Both the position numbers and the translations under genes were made by a program. The notes beneath the pieces were generated by a model that was not told where the DNA came from, did no database searches, and saw nothing but the letters and a program-made list of their open reading frames with translations. DNA of 64,000 bases from Vicugna pacos (Eukaryota; Chordata; Mammalia; Artiodactyla; Camelidae). Shown here in pieces: positions 22,665-33,894 of the stretch (within the stretch, counting starts at the first letter, position 1; the number at the start of each line of letters is the position of its first letter). The stretch is from positions 41,721,001-41,785,000 of the forward strand of contig NC_132990.1 in assembly GCF_048564905.1 (NCBI RefSeq), written 5' to 3'.

Positions 22665-22990
22665 TTATCACCTCCTCCAAGGTAACCACTATCCAAATTT
22701 CTAACACAGAGATCAGTTTTGCAGGTTTTTAACGTTACATAAGTAGATTCTTCTAAGGCTTACTCTTTCCTGTCTGCTTTCCTTTAGTCCCATTGTATGT
22801 GCGAGATTCATCATGTTGCCCATAGCTTCTGTGATCTTGTTCTCACTGATGTAAAGTATTCCGTTGTGCGACTGCATCACAGTTTATTCATCCACTCTGC
22901 TGTTGATGGATATTTGGGTTCTAGCTTCGGACCATTACACATCATGCTGCTATGAACTTTTTTTTTTGCATGTCTTCTGGTAGGAAAAAA
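22665..22990 (-). mobile_element. Old L1 (L1M) 3' region, antisense
   Basis: An antisense old L1 segment: 'aaggtaaccactatccaaat', 'tattccgttgtgcgactgca', 'gttgatggatatttgggttc', 'acatcatgctgctatgaact', 'gcatgtcttctggtag'. The order matches the L1M 3' part read on the opposite strand. Heavily diverged. Confidence 0.7.
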
Positions 22991-23034
22991 AAATGAGCAT
23001 GTGTAGACTTGCCAGATTGTAGTAGATGGTGCCA

Positions 23035-23500
23035 GTGGTGGGTGGAATAAAGGCCTTGCAGAGATATCCAGTCCTAACTTCTAGAACCTGTGCATTTTAC
23101 CCTCTAAGAAGAAATGGTCTTTGCAGATGTGATTAAGTTAAGGATCTTGCGATGGAGAGATTATCCTGCAGGTCCTAAATGTAGTTACACATATCCTTCT
23201 AAGAGGGAGGCAGAGGGAGACTTCACACACACAGGAAAAGGAGATGGGAAGGCAGAGGCAGAGACTGGCGTGACTCAGCCACAAGGCAGAGAGGGCCAGC
23301 AGTCACCAAAGCTGGAGGAGCCGAGGAACGGTTCTCTCCCAGAGCCTCCAGAAGGAGCACAGCCCTGCCAGCACCTTGACTGCAGCCCAGTGTTACTGAC
23401 AGCAGACTGCTGGTCTTCAGAACTGGGAGAGAATTCATTTCTGCTGTTTTAAATCAGCCAGTTTGTGATAATTTGTTACAGGACGCTAACAGTACTAAGG
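23035..23500 (+). mobile_element. MLT1 LTR (ERVL-MaLR)
   Basis: A sense MaLR LTR with 'atatccagtcctaacttcta', 'tttgcagatgtgattaagtt', 'ggtcttcagaactgggagag' and the 3' part 'cagtttgtgataatttgtta' and 'caggacgctaacagtac'. A solo LTR fossil. The plus-strand frame through it (23114-23452) is incidental. Confidence 0.9.
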
Positions 23501-24261
23501 AGTTTTCCCAATTGACAGCTGTTTAAAAGAAAAAAATCTTAGCTCTCAAATTACCAACAATATTAAAATGCAAAGTATAAACCTTTCTAAAGAGCAAGGT
23601 TCTAAAGAAGACAGTGTGCAGCCACCACTACTATGTTTAAAAGAAAACATCACCATCCTGAGGGCTTGAAGGAAAAACAGACTCTGAAAATAATTTGCTG
23701 AAGGACACATGAAAATTTTGGTAAACTAGCTGGCATCTTTTGTAAAATATACCTAGATACAAACTCTATTAAAAGAAGAAACTCTAAGTTAGGTAAAGAG
23801 AATCCAAATTACTGCATGTTAAGATAGCAAGGGTCTGTGTGAGAGCTCTCTGTGCTATCTTCACAGTTTCTCTGTAAATATGAAACTATTCTAAAATAAA
23901 ATGTTTAGTTAAAAGAAATTGGGAGAACAGTAAACACAAATTCAAGATCATGCTAACCTCTGCTGGGAAGTATGGAGGACAGGATTGGTGGGGACACCTT
24001 CAAAAGTATTGGTAGTATTCAGCTCTTCAGAGAGATGTTAAATTATCAGCCTTCATTTTATCAATGCTCAGTAATGTATATAATCATTAAACATATTACT
24101 TTGTGTGTTAAATGTCACATAATAACAACTTTAAAATGGTATCAGAATAAAAACACACAGTTGACTAGGTGAAGACCAGACCTGATGCTGTGAAGCAAAA
24201 CTTGAACACTTTTCTGTGAAGAGATGAAAAGAAGAAGAAAAGAAACAAAACATCTCACATA
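23501..24261. other. AT-rich unassigned DNA with an L1-like 3' end
   Basis: Mostly unassigned. About 23860-23915 ('tctctgtaaatatgaaact', 'attctaaaataaaatgttt') resembles the 3' terminus of an old sense L1. Nothing upstream was confidently matched to it. Confidence 0.4.
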
Positions 24262-25051
24262 CATTAGCGCCCTTATCCGCCGGGGCTGCATTCCAAGACC
24301 CCCAGTAGATGCCTGAAACTATGGATGGTACCAAACCTTATGTGTACTGTTTTTCCTTATACATATATACCCATGATAAAATTTAATTTATATATTAGGC
24401 ACAGTAAGAGATTAACAAACATAATTAATAATAAAATAGAATAACTATAGCAATATACTGTAATAAAGGTTAAATGAATGTGATCTCTCTCGCTCTCAAA
24501 ATAGCTTATTGTACAAATTTAATGCCTTTTTCAATCTTAACTGAACATTTATGCACCATGGCCTGTAACTTTTGCAGTTTGAGGTAGGACAGTAAAGCTA
24601 GCATAGATTTCTTTTTCCTTCTCTGTGATTTCACGGATAGAATATTCATTCTTACCATAAATCCTGGCAACTTTTGCATATGATTTTTTTTCTTTTTTCC
24701 TTATCAAGTCAAGAACTTTCACCTTTTCTCTTAATGGAAACACATCAATTTCTCCTTGGCATATCCGAATTGCCAGCATCACTACTCTTGTGTGTTGGGG
24801 CCGTTATTAAGTAAAATAAGAGTGACTTGAACACAAGCACTGTGATACTGTGACAGTCGATCTGATAACCAGCTCAGGACAGAGCGGGACAACATGAGAT
24901 TTCATCACTGCTACGCAGAATGGTGCACAATTTAAAACTTACGAATTGTTTATTTCTTGAATTTTTCATCTATTGTTTTCAGACTGCAGTTGGCCACAAG
25001 AAACTGAAACCGCAGAAAGTGAAACCTTGGGAGGAGGGCGGGGGGCTACTG
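24262..25051 (-). mobile_element. Tigger DNA transposon (TcMar-Tigger), internally deleted
   Basis: A Tigger copy of about 790 bp with both termini. The right end, read on the minus strand, begins CAGTAGCCCCCC. The left end reads cattagcgcccttatccgcc. TA dinucleotides flank both ends (24260-24261 and 25052-25053), the expected Tc1/mariner target duplication. Inside are the tracts 'tttaatttatatattaggca' and 'acagtaagagattaacaaac' and, on the minus strand, a transposase N-terminal remnant. Most of the transposase is missing, so this is a deletion derivative. Tigger moved early in eutherian evolution. Confidence 0.92.
24549..24782 (-). pseudogene. Tigger transposase N-terminal fragment
   Basis: A 77-codon frame on the minus strand containing 'EKVKVLDLIRKKEKKSYAKV' and then 'ARIYGKNEYSIREITEKEKE'. 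This is the CENP-B/Pipsqueak-type helix-turn-helix DNA-binding domain that begins Tigger transposases (the relatives of JRK and TIGD proteins). The catalytic DDE domain is absent: after 'PQTAKV' the frame ends in unrelated residues, where the internal deletion joins the 3' part of the element. Non-functional. Confidence 0.9.
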
Positions 25052-25739
25052 TACAGAAATGGAGAGCTAGAACCTACAATGAATGCAATAGGAGAAAACA
25101 GGCTTTCCTATGTTAAGAGAACAGCTATATATTGAGCAAGCTCACTCCAGGCAAAACTAATTAAGAGACCTATTTCTAGATACAGACTTGAAAAGAGGCA
25201 AAATACCTTACTGGTATTCAGACCAAGTAAAAGAAAACGTTTCTAACAAAGAAGTAATCATCAATTTACCACAAAATTCCTTTCTGTAACATTACATTCC
25301 AGCAAATAATGGAACACCACCTGGAGTTCTAGGAGAAATGCTATGGCCCAATAATTGTATAATTTAAAAAAATGCCATCCTTATACACAGGCGATAGAAA
25401 GACATTCTCAAGTATTAAAATAGCCCAGAAAACAGGCTACCCACACATCCATCTTGGAAAAAAATAAATTTAAGTTATTCTTCAGCCAACTGAGATGAAG
25501 CAATACTAAGTGCTCCAAAAATTGGAAAATCATAAAAGCACTGAGTAATACTCATATTTAAAAATATGTAAGGAGTATTGTAAAGCTGTTTAAAAAGTGG
25601 AATGGAGAACAAAAGATAATTATTTCAAGAAAAGATATATAGTGTATAAAAATAATTTCACAAAGTGTTGTCTAGATCTTAAAACCAAACTCTAGAACAT
25701 ATCATTACCAATAACTGCACTTCCTCCAAAAATTTGATT
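25052..25739. other. AT-rich unassigned DNA
   Basis: No repeat or gene was recognised between the Tigger and a long L2. Confidence 0.5.
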
Positions 25740-27727
25740 TCAGACATCCCATATGCCAACCACCATTCTCTCCCTTCACAACTCGTCTGGGCTGGTATAC
25801 TCATTCCAACAATTGCATAAGTTCCCCTGGGTATATATCTCCAGTTCCCTTGTCTCTCTTAATTTTACTAATGTGACCAAAACATACTGCCCTGATTAAA
25901 TCAGCACTCAGGTGACTAAGTATGGCTGGTGAAAAACACACAGTCATGCCAACCTCTCACTTTCAGTTTATATCTGTCCACCTCGGAAGGGCTTGTACCT
26001 CTCGCAGCTTTACTACATTTCTCTAGTCCATTCATTCTCACTCTCCTAGACAAATATGCTATATCCAGTCCCAGCTCCTCTAACTTCCAACACCTCCTCT
26101 CACTGTTTGTTCTCTGCTGAAGATTTGGTTCCTATTTTGCTGCGAAAGTAGAAGTGGTGAACACAGAATTTCTATAGTGCTTCCACCAACACATCTCCCA
26201 GCCCACCTGCATCTGTCCCCAAATATTCTGCTTCTGTCTCTGTGTTGCATGTGCAGTGGATTCCAATCCCCTAGAACAATTATACTGTATGCCCTCTGCC
26301 TCATCAGTTTCACCCTCTCTCCTGGATCTTCTCATCAGCATGCAAACAAGCTAAAATATCTCCCACATTCAAAAAATAAAAGCTTTCTTTAACTCTTTTG
26401 ACTCATCATCTCCTTAAGCTATAATCCCATTTCTCTGTTCTCCTTTATGACAAGATGCCATGAGAGAATTAGTTGCATTTGCTATCTTTGTGTCCTCCTT
26501 CCACTTACTCTCTTGAGTCCATATTCATCAGGCTTTTGTCCCCGCTGCATCCACGTAAATAGCTCATGGAAGTGACCCCCATGTGGCAAAATTTGACTGT
26601 CACTTCCTCGCTCAGCACCGTTGATCGGCAGGGTTCATATAGTTATCATGCCTTCCTTCTGGCCATTTTTTTTGCTTGGCTGCCAGGATTCTTTTCTTTC
26701 TTGGTTGTCTTGCTACAGCACTAGCTAATTCCTTGTCTCCTTGCTGGTCCCATTTACACCCGCTCTTGGTAGCATGTGAATCTGGTATCATGACTTTAAA
26801 TGCTTTCTAGGTGTTGATGAATTCCCAGATTTATTTTTCTAGCATGGCATATCCCCCTGAAGTCTAGACTCATGTGTCCCATTGCTTGTTCAACATCTCT
26901 GCTAAAAGCATCTAATAGGTGATTCCTGTGTAATACACCCCAAATTGTTCCTCCCATAATGTGTATCACCTTAATTAATGGCAGCTCTGTCCTCGCAGTT
27001 GTTCAGGCCAAAACCCTTGAGTAAATCTTGAATCTTCTTTGTCTCTGTCTCCTATATCCAGTAGCCAAACCTATTTTCTGATTGGCTTTCAAAGTTTATC
27101 TTGAATCTAAGCACTTCTTACAGTTTTCACCACCATCATCCTTTCTCTGGATTACTCCAATAATGCTCTACTGTCACTCCTGCCTTCTGAAACCCATGTA
27201 GTTATACTTTTAAAACAAAAGCCAGATCTGGTCACTGCTTGCATCAGACTCTGCAATATCCCCCCCCATCTTATTCTCAGGTCTTAGAAAGGGCTCAGAA
27301 GGCCTTATATAATCTGGCCCCACTCCAGTCATCAACTCTGTGACCTCATGTTTTACAGGTGTCTCCCTAGCTTAATACTTCCCAGCTACCCTACTTTTTC
27401 TACAGGATTCACCACCTGATCTGCTACTTTTCTTCCTTCTGGTCCCTGCTTCAGTGATGCTTTTTCATAGAGCCTTCTCTGACCACCTCATCTACAGTGT
27501 CAGCAATTCTCAGTCCCTGATACTCCACATCCCTTTTACCTGGCTTTGTATTTCCCCATAACATATCACCATCTGAGCGACCTCCACAGCTAGGTCCTCT
27601 GTGTATCTACATCTATAGTATATATTAGAGGGGGACATATCTCTGAGGACAGTACTTTTATTTGTTTATTTTCATTCTCTGTCTCTACTTACTGGTCCTT
27701 ATTGGCAATCAATAAACATATTTTGGG
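25740..27727 (+). mobile_element. LINE L2, about 2 kb including reverse-transcriptase region
   Basis: An unusually long sense L2. Left to right: the pre-RT region with 'ctctgctgaagatttggttc' (26112), RT start with 'tttctctgttctcctttatg' (26430) and 'catcaggcttttgtccccgc' (26527), mid-ORF 'ttgttcaggccaaaaccctt' (26999), C-terminal 'tatataatctggccccactc' (27304), and the 3' end 'ggcaatcaataaacatattt' (27704). Many stops break the frame on reading. Most L2 copies keep only the last few hundred bases, so this one is relatively complete. Confidence 0.88.
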
Positions 27728-27734
27728 TGGCTAT

Positions 27735-30700
27735 AAGAATGATCCACATGGGAATCAGGTAGGAATGGAAGAAAAGTTATCAGGTCAGGAATAGTGTCCC
27801 TGTTCCTGGAGGGGACACAGAAGAGGAGGAGAAATAAGTGGGCTCAGAGATCCTCTGTGGGGAGCGAGTGGTGGGAACCACATATTGGGTGCCCAGACCT
27901 AGGCTTTGACACTGGGAGGGCAAGTCCCTGAGATGGTTTGAAAACGAGTGGGACAGACAGCAGGGTTGTAAGAAACGTAGACTCCACTCTTGAAGAGCAC
28001 ACACGTGCTTGCTTACCACTGACACAATGTGGAGTAAGCAGATTGAAACTCTGGCTAAATGGTATCTGAATGAGGAGAGGGTAGCCACTGCTGGTGCCTA
28101 AGGAGGCAGTGGGTCACGAGGGGTCTGGAACTCTGACTGGTGCTGGGACTGTCACAGCCTGCACCCCAATGCACACTGGGCACTGCTTCAGCCCCTCTTG
28201 CTCCAGCAGTGCCCCCCTCTGGGACAAGGGTGCTGGTGACAGGAGAGGGTAGAACACACATTCAGAGGGAATGGAGCCAGATAGGACCCAAACCTAAGGG
28301 CTTTTACTCTAGCAACTTGGGACCCGACCCTGCCCCCAGTGGGGGAGTGTTAGCCACTGAACACCACTCACACCTGCCTCTGGCCCTAGCCACTCTATCT
28401 CCAACCCCACCTCCTACAAGGTGATAGCTGCCAGCACACCTTGGAGGAAAGATGTAACTCATGCTCACGTCGGATCCAGCTCTCCCACCAAGGCCACTGG
28501 ACACACAGACTGCACAGGGACACTCCCACACAATGACACAACTTCAAGACCACAATAGGTAATTGTTTCAACTAATTTCATAGAAATAGAAAAAGTTAAG
28601 CAAAAGGAGAAGACAGAGGAATTTGTTTCAATGAAAAAACAAGAGAAAACCCCTCAAAAAAACAACTAATGAAACAAATAATTAATTTGCCACATAAAGA
28701 GTTCAAAGCATTAGTAATAAGAATACTACCTGAGTTAGGGAAGAGAATAGATGAACACAAGGAGAATTTTAACAAGGAACAAGAGAATATAAAATAGAAC
28801 CAGTCAGAACTGAAGAATACAATAACTGTAATGAAAAAAGAAAAAACACTAGAAGGAATTAACAGCAGACTAGGTGATGTAGAAGAACACATAAGCAATC
28901 TGAAAGATAGAATAATAAAAATTACCCAATCAGAACAGCAAAAAGAAAAGTAAATTTAAAAATGGGAACTGTGTGAGGGACGTCTGAGGCAACATCAAGC
29001 CTACTAACATTCACATTATAGGGTCCCAGAAGGAGAAGGGGGAGAAAGGGTCAAAATGTATTTGATGAAATTACGACTGAAAACTTCCCAAACCTGAAGA
29101 AGGAAATAGCAATCCAGGTATAGGAAGCTAAGAGGGTCTCAAACAAGATGAATCCAAACAGATCCACACCGAGATCTATCATAATTAAAATGTTAAAGTT
29201 AAAAGAGAGACTTTTGAAAGCAGCAAGAGAAAAATGAAGGAGTCATATGCAAGGGAACCCCCATAAGGCTTTAGCTAATTTTTCTACAGAAACTTTGCAG
29301 GCCAGAAGGGAGTGGCATGATATAATTAAAGTGCTCAAAAGGAAAAAATCTAAACCCAGGATACTCTACCCAGCAAGATTATTATTTAGAATTGAAGGGG
29401 AAGGTAAAGAACTTATCAGACAAGCAAAAACTAAAAGAGATGTGAAAGGGTCTTCTCTAAGTGGAAAAGAAAAGGTTACAACGAGAAATAAGAATCTATA
29501 GAAAAGGAAAAAAATCCCACCAGTGGAGACAAATACATAGTGAAGGCTGTGGATAAACCACTTAAACTAGTACAAAGGTTAAAAATTTTTTAAATGTTAT
29601 ATCAACTATAACTACAAAAAACAGTGAAGGGGCAAATATGAAGATAAAAATATGACATTAAAAACACAAAATGAGAGGAGGGGACCAAACAAATAAAGAT
29701 TTTTTATAGTGTGTTTGAACTTAAATAACTTTCAGTTTAAACAAGTATATATAGTTATAGGTTAACATATATGATCACCATGGTAACCAGAAATCAGAAA
29801 CCTACAGTAGATACACAAAAACTGGAGAAAGGAACACAAGCCTACCACTAAAGCAAATCATCAAACCACAAAGGAAGGAACTAAAAGAAGAATAAAGAAC
29901 AGAGAAGAACTACAAAATCAGAGAACAAGTTACAAAATGGTAATAAGTACATACCTATCAATAATCACTTTAAATGTTAATGGACTAAATGCTCCAATCA
30001 AAAGACAGGGTAGTTGACTGGCTAATAAAAATAAGACCCTGTCTGTATGCAGCTTACAGGAGACTCAAGGGATAATGAAACACAAAAGACTGAAACTTAG
30101 GGGGTGAAAAATTTTGATTTCATGCAAAACACAATGATAAGTGGGGGTAACAGTGTTCACATCAGACAAAAGAGAATTTAATACAAAATCTATAACAAAA
30201 GACAAAGAGGTCATTATATAATGATAAAGGGCTCAATACAAGAAGAGGATATAATATTTGCAAACAAATTGGACAAGCTAGAAGAAATGAATAAATTTCT
30301 AAAAAGATAGAATCTTCTAAGGCTGGACCAGGAAGAATAGACAGTCTGAACAGACTGATTGCTAGGAGTGAAACTGAATTTGTAATAAACTCCCAGCACA
30401 CAGAAGTCCAGGACTGGACGGATTCACAGGGGAATTCTACCAAACACATAAAGAAGAACTAATACCTATCCTTCTTAAACTTAAAAAAAAAAATTGCAGA
30501 GGAGGGAACACTCCCAAAATCATTCTAAGAGGCCACCATTACCCTGATCCTAAAACCAGACAAGAAAACACTACAAAAAAGAAAATTACAGGCCAATATA
30601 TTTGATGAGTATAGATGCAAAAATCCTCGACAAAATACTAACAGACTGACTCCAACAGTATGTAAAAAGGAACATACACCATGATCAAGTGGGATTTATT

Positions 30701-31017
30701 CCAGGGATGAAAGGATGGCTCAGTATCAACAAATCAATCAATATGACACACTACATTAACAAAAGGAAGGATAAAAATCAAATGATCATCTCAGTAGATA
30801 CAGAAAAAGCACTTGACAAAATAGGGGAAGGGGATTAAGAGGCACAAACTACTAGGTATAAAATAAATTAGCTACAGGATATATTGTACAACACAATATT
30901 TTATAATAACTTTAAATGGATTATAATCTATTAAAAATTTAATCACTATATTGTACACCTGAAACCAGTATAATATTGTAAATCAACTATACTTCAATTA
31001 AAAATTTTAAAAAATTA
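27735..31017 (+). mobile_element. L1 with 5' region, internally deleted
   Basis: A sense L1 of about 3.3 kb, roughly half the full length, yet with both ends represented: a GC-richer 5' UTR (about 27735-28565), ORF1 (about 28580-29500), the start of the ORF2 endonuclease near 29955 ('LNVNGLNAPIKR'-type residues), a stretch of ORF2 reverse transcriptase (about 30240-30826), then a direct jump to the 3' UTR at about 30827 ('aggggattaagaggcacaaa') ending in 'atcaactatacttcaattaa'. At least two internal deletions removed most of the endonuclease and the ORF2 C-terminus. The 5' edge is approximate. Confidence 0.85.
28580..29500 (+). pseudogene. L1 ORF1 remnant
   Basis: L1 ORF1 encodes the trimeric RNA-binding chaperone that coats L1 RNA. 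Here the N-terminal coiled-coil region (28580-28950), the central RRM-like part ('gggtcccagaaggagaaggg' near 29021) and the C-terminal domain are all recognisable. The last part is still open: 29247-29501 reads 'FSTETLQARREWHDIIKVLK', matching the ORF1p C-terminal domain. Stops and frameshifts interrupt the rest. Confidence 0.82.
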
Positions 31018-31574
31018 AAAAATACAGTTATACATGTGTTTATAAATAGAATATTCAAAGAGATAAATGAAGAAATAGAAACTTTGCAGCTTTATTTTGT
31101 TTTTGTTTTTTTTAACAAATAGAACTTCTAGAAATGAAGATCATGGACTTTGAAAATTTTAAAAAAAACACTCAATATATGGGTTGAACAAAGTCAAAAG
31201 AGATAAAGAAATGGAAATTATGAAAGAGTATAAAGTAACTAATAAGAAGCTTTAAAATATATCTGAATTTCAAAAAAGGAAAAAAATGGAGGGCACTAGT
31301 GAAGAGATAATATAGAATTAAAAGGAAACTAACTCAAAGAAGAATATAATTTTTAGATGGAAACTCACAGCAGATCCATAAAGGAAAAACCAAATCCAAA
31401 TCATAACAAAAAACTGTAAAATATAAAGAGAAGAATCATAATAGCTATCAAGATAAAAGACCCATTAGCTGAACAAGTAAAATAATCAGTTGAACAGCAG
31501 TCCTAACATCAGTAAAAATGAAAGTCAGAAGTCAAAGTAAGACATCTTCAAAGTGATGAGTAGTAAATAGCTCT
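31018..31574 (+). mobile_element. HAL1-like / old L1 ORF1 fragment
   Basis: A purine-rich stretch with 'atagaacttctagaaatgaa' and 'atatatgggttgaacaaagt' followed by lysine/glutamate-type codons. It resembles the coiled-coil region of HAL1 or an old L1 ORF1. Strongly diverged. The exact family is uncertain. Confidence 0.5.
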
Positions 31575-33890
31575 CAACTGTTTTACATTTTCACCAGCAA
31601 TGCATGGAAGGTTCCAGTTTCTCCACATCCTTGCCAACACTGATTTTGCTTTTATATGTTATTAGTATAGCCATCCTAGTTGGTGTAAAGTGATATCTCA
31701 TTGCAGTTTTGATTCACATTTCCCTAATGACATGATGTTGAATATATTTTCATGTGCTTACTGGCCATTTTTGTAACTTCTTTGAGAAGTATTTATTCAA
31801 ATTATTGCCCATTTTAAACTAAATTATTTGTCTGTTTACTCTTGACTTGTATGAGTTCTTTGTATATTTTGTATATAAGTTTCTTACCAGATTGAATGGG
31901 TTGTATATGTTTTCTCCCATTCTGGGAGCTTTTCTTTCCATTTTCTTTATGGTATCATTTGAAACACAATTTTTTAAAATTTAACTGAATTACAATATAT
32001 CTATTTTTTCTTTTGCAGCTTTGTGCTTTTAGTATTGTATTTACAAAGCTGTACCTAATCCAAAGTCACAAAGATTTCTTCCTATATTTTGTCCTAAGAG
32101 TTTATAGTGTTAGCTTTTACATTTATATCTTTGATCCATTTTGAGTTAAACTTTATACATGGTGTTAGAGGTCCAACTTCACAGCCTGGCATATGGATTT
32201 CCACTTGTCCCAACACCATTTATTGAAAAGACTATTCTTTCCCTTACTGAACTGTCTTGACACCCTTATCAAAAATCAATTGACCATGAAAACGAGGGCT
32301 TATTTCTGGACTCTAAAGTCTAATCCATTGATCTGTATACCTATCCTTATGTCAGTGCCGCACTGTCTGAATTACTGTTGTTTGTAGTAAGTTTTGAAAT
32401 TGGGAAGTGTGACTTCAACTTTGTTCTTTTTCATATTGCTTTGGCTAGTCTCATTCCCTTACATTTTCATATGAATTTTAGGCTTAGCTTTTCAATTTCT
32501 GAAAAAAAGATTATATCAAATTGGTAGATCAATTTGGGGAGTATTGCCATCTTAAAAATGTTAAAACTGCTTCCTTTCTTGCTCCCCAACTGCCTTTGCA
32601 GCTGCTCTTGGTTGGGGACCATCCCTCACCTAATGCAGGAAGATGGTGGCCTCAAAGAAGACAAAAACGTCGCTAGGCTCCAGCTGATTATGAAAAGTGG
32701 AAAGTGCATGCTGGGGCATGAGCAGAGTCTGCAAATGATCAGACAAGGCCAAGCAAAGTTGGTCTTCCTTGCCAACAGCTGCCCAGTCATGAGGAAATCT
32801 GAAATAGAGTAAGTATTATGCCATGTTGGCCAAAACTGGCATCCATCATTAGGGTGGCAATATTGAAATGGGCACAGTGTGTTGAAAGAACTATAGAGTG
32901 TGTGCACTGGCTGTCATTCTGGTATCATTAGAAGCATGCCAGAACAGATTGGTGAAAAGTAAATCATGAAAAGCTTTTCTTTAATAAAACTAGCTAGAGC
33001 TTTTCCTTAAAAACAACAAACAAACAAAACAAAACAAAAAAAGATTTAACTCTTTAAAAAGAGTTCATGAGCATGGGATATCTTTCCATTCATGAAGGCC
33101 TTCTTTAAGATTTCAGAGCACACATCTTGCACATTTTCATAATCTCATTTTCAGCATGTTCATTGTTTGTGTATAGAAATACAATTGATTTCTTACATAA
33201 ATTCTGTATCCTGCAGTCTTGCTTAGCTTATGTTATTAGTTCTAATAGTTTTATAGTGGATTCCTTAGGCTTTTCTAAATGCAGGGGGAAATAAGATTGT
33301 GTCATCTGAAATAGAAATAATTTAATTTCTTCCTCTCTAATCTGGAGGTTTTTATTTCTTTTACTTGCTTAATTGTTCTGACTAGAACTTGCAGTACTGC
33401 ACAATGTTGAATAAAAACGGCAAGAATGGATACCCTCATCTTATTCTTGATCTTAGAGGAAAAACATTCAGTTTTTCACCATTAAACATAATACTAGTTG
33501 TAAGGTTTTCATATATGATCTTCATGGTCTTTATCAGGTTAAAAAAATTCCTTTCTATTCCTAATTTGGACTTTTCTCAAATGTTTTTTCCAACATCCAT
33601 GTTGTTTTTCTTTAGTCTAATAAGGTGGTATATTACATTAATTTTTGTACATTGAGTCAACCTTATATTCCTGGGGTAAATCTCATTTGGTAGTAGTATA
33701 TGATCCTTTTTATGTGTTGCTGAATTCTTACCAAGATTCAGTCGCTTTTCTTGAATATTTCCTCGTTTGCTTTACGTACTAAGACAATTTCCAAGGACTT
33801 TAAATTTGGTGTTTTATAATTTTCACTAGTTAAATCATTGTTTTACTGGGGATAGGGCCCACCAAACTCCTTACTCTGTCACTGTGAAAG
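31575..33890 (-). mobile_element. Old L1, ORF2 3' half, antisense, split by RPL30 retrocopy
   Basis: A minus-strand L1. From left: antisense ORF2 C-terminal region ('tttctccacatccttgccaa' near 31619), 'tctttgatccattttgagtt' (32129), 'ttgtcccaacaccatttatt' (32205), then, after the pseudogene at 32574-33042, 'gagcatgggatatctttcca' (33070) and further reverse-transcriptase text to about 33735. The final part (33740-33890) is unassigned. Many frame breaks. The continuity of L1 text on both sides shows that the L1 was there before the retrocopy. Confidence 0.82.
32574..33042 (+). pseudogene. RPL30: Processed pseudogene of ribosomal protein L30
   Basis: An intronless copy of RPL30 mRNA (60S subunit protein eL30, normally 115 residues). 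The 5' UTR starts at the expected pyrimidine tract (ctttcttgctcccc). The start codon is at 32643, giving [12 protein letters not shown] 16-base deletion just after codon 11 shifts the frame. Downstream, '[18 protein letters not shown]', '[17 protein letters not shown]' and 'MRKSEIE' match RPL30, and then a stop follows where the parent has Tyr-Tyr. The tail 'SMPEQIGEK' and the original stop (32960-32962) can be recognised. AATAAA lies at 32983-32988, followed by an A-rich (AAAC-type) tail to about 33042. It sits within a minus-strand L1. Flanking A/T-rich sequences suggest an imperfect target duplication. Not functional. Confidence 0.95.
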
Positions 33891-33894
33891 ATTT

